A stretch of 64,000 nucleotides of DNA from Paracoccaceae bacterium (GCA_003567315.1 PWZT01000057.1:38629-102628); one strand, 5' to 3'. Shown: positions 26,885-36,289, numbered from the stretch's first letter. The notes: a model not told the origin generated them from the sequence alone. Translations and numbers: made by a program.

Positions 26885-28071
26885 GCGGGTTTCCTGACCT
26901 CCTCTCTCACATCTTGCAAGACCCGCTCGATGCAGGGTTTGTGCAAGATCCCTACCCTGCCTATGACCGGATGCGCGCGGCCGGGCCGCTGGTGTTCTGG
27001 CACGAATACAACATGGCCTGCGCGGTCAGCTATACGAGCGCCAATGCGATCCTGCGCGACCGCCGCTTCGGTCGCGTGCCGCTGGCGGCGCGCGCGATCC
27101 CCGACCACCTCGCGCCCTTCTACGCGGTCGAGGCGCATTCGATGCTGGAGCTGGAGCCACCCCGCCACACACGTCTGCGCAGCCTTGTGCTGCGCGCCTT
27201 CACCTCGCGCCGGATCGCAGCACTCGGCCCCGAGATCGCAGCCTTCTGCGACGATCTGATCGCCCGCTTTCCCGATGGCCCGGTCGATCTGATCGCGCAT
27301 TACGCCCAACCCCTGCCGGTCACGATCATCGCGCGGCTTCTGGGCGTGCCCGAGGCGATGGCGCCCGATCTTCTGCGCTGGTCGAATGCGATGGTCGGCA
27401 TGTATCAGGCCGGGCGCACGCGGGCGGATGAAGAGCGCGCCGTCACCGCAACGCAGGAGTTCGTGGCCTTCCTGCGCGGCTATATCGCCAAGCGCCGCAG
27501 TGATCCGCGCGATGATCTGATCACCCATCTGATCGCCGCCGAGGAAGATGGCGCGCGACTCTCGACCGACGAGATGATCTCGACCTGCATCCTGCTGCTG
27601 AATGCAGGGCATGAGGCGACGGTCCACAGTATCGGCAATGCCGTGAAAACGCTGCTGGAGACCGGGCATTACGCGAAAGCCTCGGTGACCGAGGAACTGG
27701 TCGAGGAATGCTTGCGCTTCGATCCGCCGCTGCATCTCTTCACCCGCTGGGCCTATGAGGATATCGACGTGATGGGCCGGATCATCCCCAGGGGCACGCA
27801 GATCGCCTGCCTGCTGGGCGCGGCAAATCGCTGCCCGCGCCATTGGGACAGGCCCGACGCCTTCATGCCGGGGCGCAGCCCGAAACCGCATCTGGCCTTC
27901 GGCGCGGGGCTGCATTTCTGCCTTGGCGCGCCGCTTGCACGGCTGGAGCTTTTCCACGCGCTCGACAGACTCACCCGCGCCCTGCCCCGCCTGGCGCTGG
28001 CCGAGACGCCGCGCTACGCCGATATCTACCATTTTCACGGCCTCACTGCGCTGATCGTGGAGAAGAAATAG
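26848..28071 (+). CDS. Cytochrome P450
   Basis: The protein (up to 407 aa) has all P450 landmarks: the I-helix [12 protein letters not shown] (A-G-x-E-A-T instead of the commoner A-G-x-D/E-T-T), the ExxR motif in EECLRFDPP, and the haem ligand region [21 protein letters not shown] with its cysteine. It is a soluble bacterial class I type that would need ferredoxin and reductase encoded elsewhere. The ATG at 26848 overlaps the peptidase by 37 bases; a TTG at 26881 overlapping the stop in TTGA is a credible alternative. Substrate unknown. Confidence 0.9.
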   Translation: MGTHSGRGIKGLSGFPDLLSHILQDPLDAGFVQDPYPAYDRMRAAGPLVFWHEYNMACAVSYTSANAILRDRRFGRVPLAARAIPDHLAPFYAVEAHSMLELEPPRHTRLRSLVLRAFTSRRIAALGPEIAAFCDDLIARFPDGPVDLIAHYAQPLPVTIIARLLGVPEAMAPDLLRWSNAMVGMYQAGRTRADEERAVTATQEFVAFLRGYIAKRRSDPRDDLITHLIAAEEDGARLSTDEMISTCILLLNAGHEATVHSIGNAVKTLLETGHYAKASVTEELVEECLRFDPPLHLFTRWAYEDIDVMGRIIPRGTQIACLLGAANRCPRHWDRPDAFMPGRSPKPHLAFGAGLHFCLGAPLARLELFHALDRLTRALPRLALAETPRYADIYHFHGLTALIVEKK

Positions 28072-28147
28072 GCCCTTTCCCTTGCACCTCGGGCGGATAT
28101 GTTTCACATCAGGCCGCAGCGGCGAAGGTCAATCAAGGCGAGAGAAA

Positions 28148-29119
28148 ATGACGGCAGTTGAAAAACCCACCGAGGAAATGTCGGTGCGCGATGTCTTCGG
28201 GATCGACTCGGACATGAAAGTGAAGGGCTTTGCCGAACCCAGCGAGCGCGTGCCCGCCATCGACCCCACATATAAATTCGACCCCGACACCACGCTCGCG
28301 ATCCTTGCAGGCTTCGCCTATAACCGCCGCGTCATGATCCAGGGTTATCACGGCACGGGCAAATCCACCCATATCGAACAGGTCGCCGCGCGGCTGAACT
28401 GGCCTGCGGTGCGGGTCAATCTCGACAGCCATATCTCGCGCATCGACATGATCGGCAAGGATGCGATCAAGCTCAAAGCGGGCGTTCAGGTCACCGAGTT
28501 TCAGGAGGGCATCCTGCCCTGGGCGCTGCGCAACCCTGTGGCGATCGTGTTCGACGAATATGATGCGGGCCGCCCGGATGTGATGTTCGTGATCCAGCGC
28601 GTGCTGGAGCATGACGGCAAGCTCACCCTGCTCGATCAGAACGAGATCATCCAGCCGCATCCGTCCTTCCGGCTCTTTGCGACCGCGAACACCGTGGGCC
28701 TGGGCGACACGACCGGCCTCTATCACGGGGTGCAGCAGATCAACCAGGCGCAGATGGACCGCTGGTCGCTGGTCGCCACGCTGAATTATCTCAGCCATGA
28801 CGCCGAAACCGCCATCGTGCTGGCCAAGAACCCGGCCTATAACACCGCCAAGGGGCGGCAGGAGATCAGCCAGATGGTGACAGTCGCGGATCTGACGCGC
28901 ACGGCCTTCATGAATGGCGATCTCTCGACTGTGATGTCGCCGCGAACGGTCATCAACTGGGCCGAAAACGCGCGGATTTTCCGCTCGATCGGCTATGCCT
29001 TCCGGCTCTCCTTCCTCAACAAATGCGACGAATTGGAGCGCCAGACAGTTGCCGAATTCTACCAGCGCTGTTTCGACGAGGAACTGCCCGAAAGTGCGGT
29101 CAGCATGGCGCTGGGGTGA
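28148..29119 (+). CDS. cobS: Cobaltochelatase subunit CobS
   Basis: CobS is the AAA+ ATPase that, with CobT and CobN, inserts cobalt into hydrogenobyrinate a,c-diamide in aerobic cobalamin synthesis. The 323-aa protein starts with the CobS-type N-terminus ([16 protein letters not shown]), has Walker [10 protein letters not shown] and Walker [12 protein letters not shown], and an arginine-bearing segment [13 protein letters not shown]. The partner cobT, which directly follows cobS in many alphaproteobacteria, is not in this window; the next gene is on the other strand. GAGAG lies upstream of the ATG at 28148. Confidence 0.95.
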   Translation: MTAVEKPTEEMSVRDVFGIDSDMKVKGFAEPSERVPAIDPTYKFDPDTTLAILAGFAYNRRVMIQGYHGTGKSTHIEQVAARLNWPAVRVNLDSHISRIDMIGKDAIKLKAGVQVTEFQEGILPWALRNPVAIVFDEYDAGRPDVMFVIQRVLEHDGKLTLLDQNEIIQPHPSFRLFATANTVGLGDTTGLYHGVQQINQAQMDRWSLVATLNYLSHDAETAIVLAKNPAYNTAKGRQEISQMVTVADLTRTAFMNGDLSTVMSPRTVINWAENARIFRSIGYAFRLSFLNKCDELERQTVAEFYQRCFDEELPESAVSMALG

Positions 29120-29167
29120 GCGACGGGGGCTGCCGATCACAGCCCCCGCGCATGACGCATTGCAAGG

Positions 29168-29632
29168 TCAGGACGACCGCGTCTGCGGACCAAAGGCGAT
29201 ATAGAGGCTCGCGCCCAACAGCAGGATATGGAACTGGTTGAACATCAGCAGGTCCAGCGGCGGGGCCCAATACGCGACCACGATCACCCCTGCGACGATG
29301 ATCGCTGCGGCCAGCCCTGTCAGTCTGGTCAGGAGCGCGGCGACCTTATCGCCTACAAACGGTGCGAGAAGCCCTGAAGCGATCAATAGAAACGCGACAG
29401 CAAGTTCCCCCACCCCGGCCAGCGCCCAGGCCCAGAACGGTAGCCCCCATCCCGCCGCGGCATCAGCCGAGAGCGGGACTTTATCGAGACCGTATTGCAG
29501 CATCACCGCAGCGATGGGCAGGCGCAGCAGCCAATGCGCATGGCGCGTCACGGGCCAGACGCTTGTCGCTTTCGTAAGCCATGTGCCGAGAGTCTGCAGG
29601 CGACCCGTGACATGGTTGGAGATATCGGACAT
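29168..29632 (-). CDS. DoxX-like small membrane protein
   Basis: The 154-aa protein has about four hydrophobic spans (WLLRLPIAAVMLQYGLDK, FWAWALAGVGELAVAFLLIASGLL, LTGLAAAIIVAGVIVVAYW, FNQFHILLLGASLYIAFG), fitting the DoxX/DoxD-like family. Members are linked to thiosulfate oxidation or redox complexes in some bacteria, but the role is generally unclear. The ATG at 29632 is preferred because AAGGA lies 9 bases upstream; an ATG at 29650 is possible. It is convergent with cobS. Confidence 0.7.
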   Translation of the reverse strand: MSDISNHVTGRLQTLGTWLTKATSVWPVTRHAHWLLRLPIAAVMLQYGLDKVPLSADAAAGWGLPFWAWALAGVGELAVAFLLIASGLLAPFVGDKVAALLTRLTGLAAAIIVAGVIVVAYWAPPLDLLMFNQFHILLLGASLYIAFGPQTRSS

Positions 29633-29710
29633 GAACACGTTCCTTTCCATATGAAAACAGATACGGTTTGTTCGCGCCACAAATGAGGCCGGATCACCGG
29701 ACTCGATCAC

Positions 29711-29850
29711 ATCGTATTCACATCGAAATCAACGCAACGGATATTCGCGCCTTCCCCGACGCGATTGTGACGCAGCAATGCGCCAACGACAAAACGGAAA
29801 AACCGCCAGGCGCCAGAGCCCGGAGAACCTCATCCAAAATGAAATGCTTT
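29711..29850. other. Spacer between DoxX-like gene and repeat element
   Basis: I find no gene here. The stretch is relatively AT-rich for this genome and presumably contains the promoter of the DoxX-like gene. No clear operator could be identified by eye. Confidence 0.4.
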
Positions 29851-29916
29851 TTCATCTTGCGAAAAAATACTCTGGGGGTGAATGCGGCGCAGCCGCAGAG
29901 GGGGCAAAGCCCCCTC
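29851..29916 (+). repeat. Intergenic repeat element, copy 3 (fullest form: block plus two stem-loops)
   Basis: The block at 29851-29872 matches the core apart from GCG for GCC and one extra A. After ten bases come TGCGGC-GCA-GCCGCA (29883-29897) and, with no gap, GAGGGGGC-AAA-GCCCCCTC (29898-29916), both perfect. The second stem ends inside the recR stop codon (29915-29917). Read in the recR direction the order is stop, hairpin, hairpin, GAGTATTTTTTC, consistent with transcription termination. Confidence 0.8.
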
Positions 29917-30514
29917 AGAACGCCCGCCGCGCGCGCAACGCAGCCCCGATTGTCCCGTCATCGAGGAAATCCAGCGCGCCCCCAATCGGCACGCCCTGCG
30001 CGAGCGCCGTGACCTGCACCCCCAGCCCGTCCAGCGCATCGGCGATGTAATGCGCGGTCGTCTGGCCATCGACAGTGGCGGGCAGGGCAAGGATCACTTC
30101 GCGCAGCTCCTCCGCGCGCACCCGTTCCACCAGATCGGGGATCCGCAAATCCTCCGGCCCCACCGCATCGAGCGCTGACAAGGTTCCGCCCAGCACATGA
30201 TAGCGGCCCCGAAACACCGCGCCGCGCTCCATCGCCCAGAGATCGGCCACATCCTCGACCACGCAAATCTCGCCGGTCGCGCGCCTGGGATCAGTGCAGA
30301 TTTCGCACACCTCCAGCGTCGAGATATTGCCACAGTGCGCGCAGCTCCGCGCGCTCTGCGCCACGCGCTCGAGTGCGGCGAGCAGCGGGCGCAGGGACTG
30401 GTCCTGTCGCTGCACAAGATGCAGCACGGCACGCCGGGCCGAGCGCTGGCCGAGCCCCGGCAAACGCGCAAGCTGCGCAATCAGCGCCTCGATTTCATTG
30501 GGCGCGCGGTCCAC
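29915..30514 (-). CDS. recR: Recombination mediator RecR
   Basis: RecR works with RecF and RecO to load RecA onto gapped DNA. The 199-aa protein has the helix-hairpin-helix region ([20 protein letters not shown]), a zinc finger ([16 protein letters not shown]), and a Toprim domain ([28 protein letters not shown]). It is the last gene of dnaX-ybaB-recR, a cluster conserved across many bacteria, 12 bases after ybaB. Its stop codon is merged with the second stem-loop of a repeat element. Confidence 0.96.
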   Translation of the reverse strand: MDRAPNEIEALIAQLARLPGLGQRSARRAVLHLVQRQDQSLRPLLAALERVAQSARSCAHCGNISTLEVCEICTDPRRATGEICVVEDVADLWAMERGAVFRGRYHVLGGTLSALDAVGPEDLRIPDLVERVRAEELREVILALPATVDGQTTAHYIADALDGLGVQVTALAQGVPIGGALDFLDDGTIGAALRARRAF

Positions 30515-30526
30515 CCTGTCGCGGCC

Positions 30527-30871
30527 TCAGAACGGCATCTGCATGTCGCGCGGCAGCCCCATGGCCTCGGCCATCTTGCCCATCTCCTCGCGCGAGCGCT
30601 CATCGGCCTTGGTCTGGGCGTCCTTGATCGCCGCGAGGATCAGATCCTCGACCACTTCCTTGTCATCGGCGTTGAAAATCGACGGGTCGATATCGAGCGC
30701 CGTCAACTCGCCCTTGGCGGTCGCCGTGGCCTTGACCAGCCCGGCCCCGGATTCGCCCGTGACCTGAATGGATTTCAGATCCTCCTGAAGCTGGGCCATC
30801 TTGCCCTGCATTTCCTGCGCGGCCTTCATCATCTTGGCCATATCGGCCATGCCACCCATTCCTTTCAACAT
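30527..30871 (-). CDS. ybaB: YbaB/EbfC family nucleoid-associated protein
   Basis: The 114-aa protein is a small DNA-binding protein that forms tweezer-like dimers. It begins with a methionine-rich helix (LKGMGGMADMAKMMKAAQEMQGKMAQLQEDL), followed by the central sheet (VTGESGAGLVKATATAKGELTALDIDPSIF) and a C-terminal helix. The ATG at 30871 has GGAGAG just upstream and lies 28 bases after the dnaX stop. The position between dnaX and recR is the standard one. Confidence 0.95.
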   Translation of the reverse strand: MLKGMGGMADMAKMMKAAQEMQGKMAQLQEDLKSIQVTGESGAGLVKATATAKGELTALDIDPSIFNADDKEVVEDLILAAIKDAQTKADERSREEMGKMAEAMGLPRDMQMPF

Positions 30872-30898
30872 GTCGCTCTCCATATCTCGACGGTTATC

Positions 30899-32641
30899 TC
30901 ACATATCCTCAAACGGATCCCAATCGGCCCCTTGCGGCTCTTCCAATTCGGGCAGCGCCTCAATCGCAGCAGCCGCTTCGGCCTGTTGCAAATCACGAAT
31001 CTCGGTGATGCGCGCCTCGGGGAAGGCTGCGAAGACAGCGGCGACCAGCGGGTTTTGCAACGCGGCCTCGGCCTTGCTGTCATTCTCTGCCGTGCGGCGC
31101 TCCGCCAGTGTCGGCCCGCCCCCGGCAGAGGTGACCGAGACCCCCCATCGCGCCCCTGTCCAGGTTTGCAGCCGCCCGGCCAGCCGCGCGGCGAGGTCGG
31201 GGGCGGCCTCGGCGGTGGGCTGGAATTCGATCCGGCCGGGGCTGTAGCGCACCAGCCGCAGCGTCGTTTCCACTTCCAGCAGCAGGGCCATATCGCGCTT
31301 GTCGCGGATCAGCGCCACCACCGCCTCGAAATCGGGGTATGCCGCTAACGCCGGTGCGGCCCCGGCCAGCGCGGCCTGCGGGCCGTTTGCACCCTGCGGC
31401 ACGCGCCCGGTTGGGGCTGCGCGCGGTGACGATGGCGGGGCAGGCGCGCGGGCGCCGGGGCCGCCGCCGGGGGGCGGTGGTGTGTCCTGCCATTTGCGAA
31501 TGATTTCTTCCGGGCTGGGCAGATCAGCGAGATGCGTGAGCCGGATGATCGCCATTTCAGCGGCCATCATGGCATTGGGGGCCTGCGCGACCTCTTCCAG
31601 CGCCTTGAGCAGCATCTGCCAGGCGCGCGTGAGCGCGCGCATCGGCAGCGCCTGCGCCATCTGCGCGCCCCGGTCACGCTCCTCGGGCGAGAATGTGGGG
31701 TCCTGCCCGGCCTCGGGCGTGATCTTGGTCACGCTCAGCCAATGCGTGATTTCCGCCAGATCGCGCAGCACTGCCATCGGATCAGCGCCGTCGGCATATT
31801 GGCTGGCGAGTTCCTCGAGCGCCGCCGCTACATCGCCGCGCATGATGTGATCGAAGAGATCGAGCACCCGCGCCCGATCCGCCAGCCCCAGCATCGCGCG
31901 AACCTGTTCTGCTGTCGTCTCACCCGCGCCGTGGCTGATCGCCTGATCAAGCAGCGACATCGCATCGCGCACCGAGCCTTCGGCCGCACGCGTGATCAGC
32001 GCCAGCGCGTCCTGCGCCACCTGCCCGCCCTCGGCCTTCGCGATGGCTGCCAGATGGGTCATCATCACCTCGGGCTCTATCCGCCGCAGATCGAAGCGCT
32101 GGCAGCGCGAGAGCACCGTGACCGGCACCTTGCGGATCTCGGTCGTGGCAAAGATGAATTTCACATGCGCGGGCGGCTCTTCCAGCGTCTTCAGAAGCGC
32201 ATTGAAGGCGTTGTTCGACAGCATATGCACTTCGTCGATGATATAGATCTTGTAACGCGCCGAGGCCGCCCGATAGGCAACAGAGGCGATGATCTCGCGG
32301 ATATCATCGACGCCTGTGCGCGAGGCTGCGTCCATTTCCAGCACATCGACATGGCGGCCTTCGGAGATCGCGCGGCAATGCTCGCACTCGCCGCAGGGCT
32401 CGGTGGTAGGGCCGCCCTGCCCGTCCGCGCCGATGCAGTTCAACCCCTTGGCGATGATCCGCGCGGTCGTGGTCTTGCCGGTGCCGCGAATGCCGGTCAT
32501 GATGAAGGCATGGTGGATGCGGTCGGCTTCGAACGCATTGCGCAGCGTGCGCACCATCGCATCCTGCCCGATCAGATCGGCGAAATTCTCGGGGCGGTAT
32601 TTCCGCGCGAGAACCTGATAGGGAGTTTGCGTATCGCTCAT
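30899..32641 (-). CDS. dnaX: DNA polymerase III subunit gamma/tau
   Basis: The 580-aa clamp-loader ATPase has Walker A GIRGTGKTTTARIIAKGLNC, the zinc-binding cysteines around EPCGECEHC, the DEVHMLS Walker B region and the sensor/arginine area TVLSRCQRFDLRR. The region after about residue 380 (PPPPGGGPGARAPAPPSS) is a proline/alanine linker leading to the tau C-terminal domain that binds polymerase alpha. I see no obvious slippery A-run for frameshifted gamma. It heads dnaX-ybaB-recR. Confidence 0.96.
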   Translation of the reverse strand: MSDTQTPYQVLARKYRPENFADLIGQDAMVRTLRNAFEADRIHHAFIMTGIRGTGKTTTARIIAKGLNCIGADGQGGPTTEPCGECEHCRAISEGRHVDVLEMDAASRTGVDDIREIIASVAYRAASARYKIYIIDEVHMLSNNAFNALLKTLEEPPAHVKFIFATTEIRKVPVTVLSRCQRFDLRRIEPEVMMTHLAAIAKAEGGQVAQDALALITRAAEGSVRDAMSLLDQAISHGAGETTAEQVRAMLGLADRARVLDLFDHIMRGDVAAALEELASQYADGADPMAVLRDLAEITHWLSVTKITPEAGQDPTFSPEERDRGAQMAQALPMRALTRAWQMLLKALEEVAQAPNAMMAAEMAIIRLTHLADLPSPEEIIRKWQDTPPPPGGGPGARAPAPPSSPRAAPTGRVPQGANGPQAALAGAAPALAAYPDFEAVVALIRDKRDMALLLEVETTLRLVRYSPGRIEFQPTAEAAPDLAARLAGRLQTWTGARWGVSVTSAGGGPTLAERRTAENDSKAEAALQNPLVAAVFAAFPEARITEIRDLQQAEAAAAIEALPELEEPQGADWDPFEDM

Positions 32642-32724
32642 GCGCGCCTGCCTTGTGCCTGCGCGTTCAAACTAGCGCGCCCGGGGCCGGATGAAAACGG
32701 CAATTCCACCCTAGCCGGCCCGGA

Positions 32725-33555
32725 TCATCCGGGCCCGCGCCGGGCCAGCCGGATGAGACGGTATTCATAGCGCTCGGCAAAGCGTTCGGAGCGCTCCGAG
32801 GGCCGCACGATCTTGTCCATGCGTCGCCCCAGACCCCATTCGAGGATCCGGCCCAGAACCGGGCGGCTGCGCCGGAACTCGCCCCGCAGCCGGGTCAGAA
32901 ACGGCGCGACATGGGCGTTCTTGACATGATCGAGGATGACGAAAGTGGGCTGGATGGCCTCGGTCACATCCTCATCATGCGCGATCTGCCAGCCGGGGTT
33001 CTGGTCGAGTGCGGCGCAAAACTCGGCATGGGTCTGGCGGCGCCCGCCCCCGGAGTCGACCCCGCGCTCGACGCCGGGGCGGCGGAAATAGTCGAAGATA
33101 AGCGCGCTGTGGGTGGCGTAGCGGTCAATGGCGGCCAGCGCCGGGGCAAGCTCGATATAGTGAAAACTCTCGCCAAACAGGCACATATCGAACTGGCGGG
33201 GCACATCGAAGCCCTCGAACCCGGTATCATGCACGCGCACGCTCTCGGGCAGCTTGGCCCGCGCCATCGCGTTGAGCTGGGTCGACGGGCTGAGGCATTC
33301 GAGCTGGTAGCCGCGCGCTGTGAGCGCCAGCGCATTGGCGCCTGTGCCCGAGCCCACATCGAGGATGGTGGTCACCTGCGACGGGATCTCGGCGACCATG
33401 CGATCGAACCACGCCTGCTGCGCGGCCCCCAACGCCTGCAACGAGGGCGTCGCGGGCGGGCCATCGGGAAAATAGCCGTAATGCAGGAAACCATGGCCAT
33501 AGACGACCTCTGACAGCATCGCTTCGAAGTCGAGGCGAAAATCCTTGAGTTTCAT
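32725..33555 (-). CDS. Class I SAM-dependent methyltransferase
   Basis: The 276-aa protein has a Rossmann methyltransferase fold with the SAM-binding motif ILDVGSGTGANALALTARG near residues 85-103 and later motifs FDMCLFGESFHYIEL and ALIFDYFRR. The N-terminal part (DFEAMLSEVVYGHGFLHYGYFPDG) resembles small-molecule methyltransferases. The arginine-rich C-terminus is odd but of unknown meaning. GGGAG precedes the ATG at 33555. No neighbouring pathway gene reveals the substrate. Confidence 0.8.
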   Translation of the reverse strand: MKLKDFRLDFEAMLSEVVYGHGFLHYGYFPDGPPATPSLQALGAAQQAWFDRMVAEIPSQVTTILDVGSGTGANALALTARGYQLECLSPSTQLNAMARAKLPESVRVHDTGFEGFDVPRQFDMCLFGESFHYIELAPALAAIDRYATHSALIFDYFRRPGVERGVDSGGGRRQTHAEFCAALDQNPGWQIAHDEDVTEAIQPTFVILDHVKNAHVAPFLTRLRGEFRRSRPVLGRILEWGLGRRMDKIVRPSERSERFAERYEYRLIRLARRGPG

Positions 33556-33659
33556 GCGGACACTCCCAGAGCTTGGCCGGCGCGGTGGCAAAAAAGCCGT
33601 GTTACGCATGTTTCGCATGGCTTCGTGTCAAGGGCAATCCACGCGCCGGACACGGGCCT

Positions 33660-33705
33660 GCGCTGTGGCGCGGGCGGTGTATTGAGTATTTTTGGCAAGA
33701 TGAAG
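33660..33705 (-). repeat. Intergenic repeat element, copy 4 (block plus one stem-loop)
   Basis: On the minus strand the block (33705-33684) is an exact match to the core. It begins 8 bases after the stop of the PcaD-like hydrolase gene. About 12 bases further on, GCGC-CACA-GCGC (33671-33660) forms a small stem-loop; the second stem-loop seen in copies 2, 3, 5 and 6 is not evident. Confidence 0.7.
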
Positions 33706-33712
33706 CCCCGTG

Positions 33713-34507
33713 TCAGGGCTGCAAAAGCGCGTTTTGCTGCAGGAAGCCGGTCAGGGCCTCGGCATAGGCCTGCGGCTGTTCGACATGCGGCAGATGCCCC
33801 GCGCCCCGGATCAGGACGAACTCCGCGCCGTCGATCAGATCAGTGGTTTCGCGCACCAGATCGGGCGGGGTCGAGCCATCGCGATCCCCGGCGATCCCGA
33901 GCGTGGGCAGGCGCAGGCTGGCCGTCGTGGTGTAGAAATCCGTGCCCGCGATCGCTCCCGCGCAGCCGATCCAGCCTTGGGGCGGGGTGGCGAGAAACAT
34001 GTTGCGCCAGAGCGCGAGGGCCGGGCTGGCGCGAAATTTCGGCGAGAACCAGCGCTCCATCGTGCCATCCACCAGCGCTTCAAGCCCCTTGCCACGTGCC
34101 ATCGCCGCGCGCTCGGCCCAGATCTCTGCAGTGCCGATGCGCGCGGCCGTGTTCGACAGCACCATGGCGCGGATCAGATCGGGGCGCTTGACCGCAAGCC
34201 CCTGCGCGACCATCCCGCCGATGGAGAGCCCCACGAAGACGCACGACTTCACCCCCAGATGATCGAGCAGCGCCTCTGTGTCGCGGACAAGCTGGCCCAT
34301 CGTGTAGGGCGCGCCGGGGACGTCCGAGAGCCCATGCCCGCGCCGGTCATAGCGGATGATCCGCAGACCGTCGGGCAAATGCGGCAAGAGCGGCGCCCAC
34401 ATGCGCAGATCGGTCCCGAGCGAGTTCGAGAAGACCACAGGCAGACCATCCTCTGGGCCGTCGATCTGGTAATGCAGCCGGATATGGCCAAGATCAGCGA
34501 GGTGCAT
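33713..34507 (-). CDS. Alpha/beta hydrolase, 3-oxoadipate enol-lactonase-like
   Basis: The 264-aa hydrolase closely follows the PcaD pattern: SNSLGTDLRMWAPLLPHL, the YDRRGHGLSD strand, the nucleophile elbow GLSIGGMVAQGLA and a C-terminal GAGHLPHVEQP with the catalytic histidine. PcaD hydrolyses 3-oxoadipate enol-lactone in the protocatechuate branch of the beta-ketoadipate pathway. No other pca genes are in the window, so function is inferred from pattern only. The ATG at 34507 overlaps the end of the PLP-lyase gene by 14 bases. Confidence 0.75.
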   Translation of the reverse strand: MHLADLGHIRLHYQIDGPEDGLPVVFSNSLGTDLRMWAPLLPHLPDGLRIIRYDRRGHGLSDVPGAPYTMGQLVRDTEALLDHLGVKSCVFVGLSIGGMVAQGLAVKRPDLIRAMVLSNTAARIGTAEIWAERAAMARGKGLEALVDGTMERWFSPKFRASPALALWRNMFLATPPQGWIGCAGAIAGTDFYTTTASLRLPTLGIAGDRDGSTPPDLVRETTDLIDGAEFVLIRGAGHLPHVEQPQAYAEALTGFLQQNALLQP

Positions 34508-35489
34508 CCTCTCCCCCTTCCCGCAAGGCGCGCATGAATACCGCGCGGTCCACATTGCCGCCCGAGGCGGTCACGATCACGGCCGCCCCCTCCAGCGCCT
34601 CGGGCTGGAACAGGGCCGCGGCCAGCGCGACAGCGCCGCCCGGCTCCAGCACCAGTTTCAGCCGCTCATAGGCCAGCGCCATCGCGCGGAGCACTTGCGC
34701 ATCCGTGACCACCAGCCCCGGCCCGCAGAGCCGCTTCAGGATCGGCCATGTCAGCTTGCCCGGCGCCGGTGTTACAATCGCATCGCACAGCCCTGTGCGC
34801 AGCGGTAGCGTCACGATCTCCCCTCTGGCCAGCGATTGCGCCACATCGTCGAAGCCTTCGGGCTCGACCGTGCGCGGCTGCAAGCCGGGCGCCGCGTCCT
34901 CCAGCGCGAGCGCGATGCCGGAGGTGAGCCCGCCGCCACCGCAACAGACCAGAACCTGAGCGCTCTCCACCCCTTCGCCGCGCGCCTGTTCCGCGATCTC
35001 GAGCCCGGTCGTGCCCTGCCCGGCGATGACCTGCGGGTGGTCAAACGGCTGGATCAGCTCCAGCCCGCGCTTCTCGGCCAAGGCCGCGCCCAGCGCATCG
35101 CGGTCCTCGCGCGCACGGTCATAAAGCACCACCTCGGCCCCGAGCGCGCGGGTATTGGCGACCTTGATCGCGGGCGCATCGGCGGGCATCAGGATGACCG
35201 ATGGCAGGCCCCGCAGGCGCGCCGCATAGGCCACGCCCTGCGCGTGATTGCCCGAGGAAAACGCCAGCACACCGTGCGCGCGCTCGGGCAAGGCCGTCAG
35301 CGCCGACCATGCGCCGCGAAACTTGAAGCTGCCGGTATGCTGGAGGCATTCCGCCTTCACCAGCACGCGCCGTCCGGCGATCTCGTCAAGGAAAGGCGAG
35401 GACAGCAGCGGGGTGCGCCGCGCATGCCACTCGAGCCTGCGTGCCGCCGCGCGGATCATCTCGATATTCACAGGCACATCCCGAGCCAT
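34494..35489 (-). CDS. Threonine/serine dehydratase-like PLP enzyme
   Basis: The 331-aa protein is a fold-type II PLP enzyme of the threonine dehydratase/serine racemase group. The PLP lysine is in QHTGSFKFRGAWSAL, the substrate loop is SSGNHAQGVAYAAR, and the phosphate-binding loop is CCGGGGLTSG. It lacks an ACT regulatory domain, like catabolic threonine dehydratase, serine racemase or hydroxyaspartate ammonia-lyase; I cannot choose among them. Start and stop overlap the flanking hydrolase genes, suggesting one operon. Confidence 0.82.
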   Translation of the reverse strand: MARDVPVNIEMIRAAARRLEWHARRTPLLSSPFLDEIAGRRVLVKAECLQHTGSFKFRGAWSALTALPERAHGVLAFSSGNHAQGVAYAARLRGLPSVILMPADAPAIKVANTRALGAEVVLYDRAREDRDALGAALAEKRGLELIQPFDHPQVIAGQGTTGLEIAEQARGEGVESAQVLVCCGGGGLTSGIALALEDAAPGLQPRTVEPEGFDDVAQSLARGEIVTLPLRTGLCDAIVTPAPGKLTWPILKRLCGPGLVVTDAQVLRAMALAYERLKLVLEPGGAVALAAALFQPEALEGAAVIVTASGGNVDRAVFMRALREGGEDAPR

Positions 35490-36289
35490 TCATGGATCAC
35501 TGTCAGCGACTCGCGCTCGTCGAGGAACGGCACATGGCCGCGCCCGGGCACCTCCGCAAACAGCATGTCGAGGCGCAATCGCTGCATCTCGGCTGCGGTC
35601 TGCGCGCTCAGCAAGTTGGATTCCGCGCCACGGATCAGCGCCAGCGGCAGATCGGCGCATGCCTCGAACATCGGCCAGAGATCGCCGCCGCCCCCCGACA
35701 TCGCCGCCAGGAACGCCTCGCGCAGCGCCGGGTCGTAATTGATCTGCAAGCCCTGATCGCTGGCCAGAAAATGCCGCTTCGCCTCTTCCATCCAGCGCCC
35801 GGGCGGGACATCCGTGACCTCCGGGAAGGCGCGCTCCAGCGCGAGCGCGGCCTCGGCATGGCTGCGTGCCGCCGGGTTGCGGCCGATATAATCGGCGATC
35901 CGCGCAAGCCCGGCCTCGTCGATCACCGGGCCCACATCATTCAGGCACAGCCCGCGCAGCCGCTCTTTCGCCACAGCGGCGAGATACATGCCGATGATGC
36001 CCCCGCGCGATGTGCCGAGGATCGCCACCTGATCGAGCCCCAGATGATCGAGCAGCGCCAGCACATCCGCGCCTTCCTGTGGGACAGTGTAGCTCTCGGC
36101 CCCGGTCCATTGCGATTTGCCGCGGCCGCGATAATCCGGCCGGATCAGGCGCAAGGGCGGCAGATGCGGTGCCAGATAATCGAAATCCGATCCATTGCGC
36201 GTGAGCCCCGCAAGGCACAACAGCGTGCGCCCATGCCCCTCATCGCGATAAAACAGCTCTGCCCCGTCGGGCGCCGTGAAAAAAGGCAT
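35468..36289 (-). CDS. Alpha/beta hydrolase
   Basis: The 273-aa hydrolase has the oxyanion-hole region LAGLTRNGSDFDYLAPHL, DYRGRGKS, the nucleophile elbow GTSRGGIIGMYLA and a C-terminal GRGHVPFLDE with the catalytic histidine. Substrate unknown; the family includes esterases and lactonases. I choose the ATG at 36289 with AGGGGG about 7 bases upstream over the in-frame GTG at 36295. It is the first gene of a hydrolase/PLP-lyase/hydrolase set with overlapping ends. Confidence 0.8.
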   Translation of the reverse strand: MPFFTAPDGAELFYRDEGHGRTLLCLAGLTRNGSDFDYLAPHLPPLRLIRPDYRGRGKSQWTGAESYTVPQEGADVLALLDHLGLDQVAILGTSRGGIIGMYLAAVAKERLRGLCLNDVGPVIDEAGLARIADYIGRNPAARSHAEAALALERAFPEVTDVPPGRWMEEAKRHFLASDQGLQINYDPALREAFLAAMSGGGGDLWPMFEACADLPLALIRGAESNLLSAQTAAEMQRLRLDMLFAEVPGRGHVPFLDERESLTVIHEWLGMCL

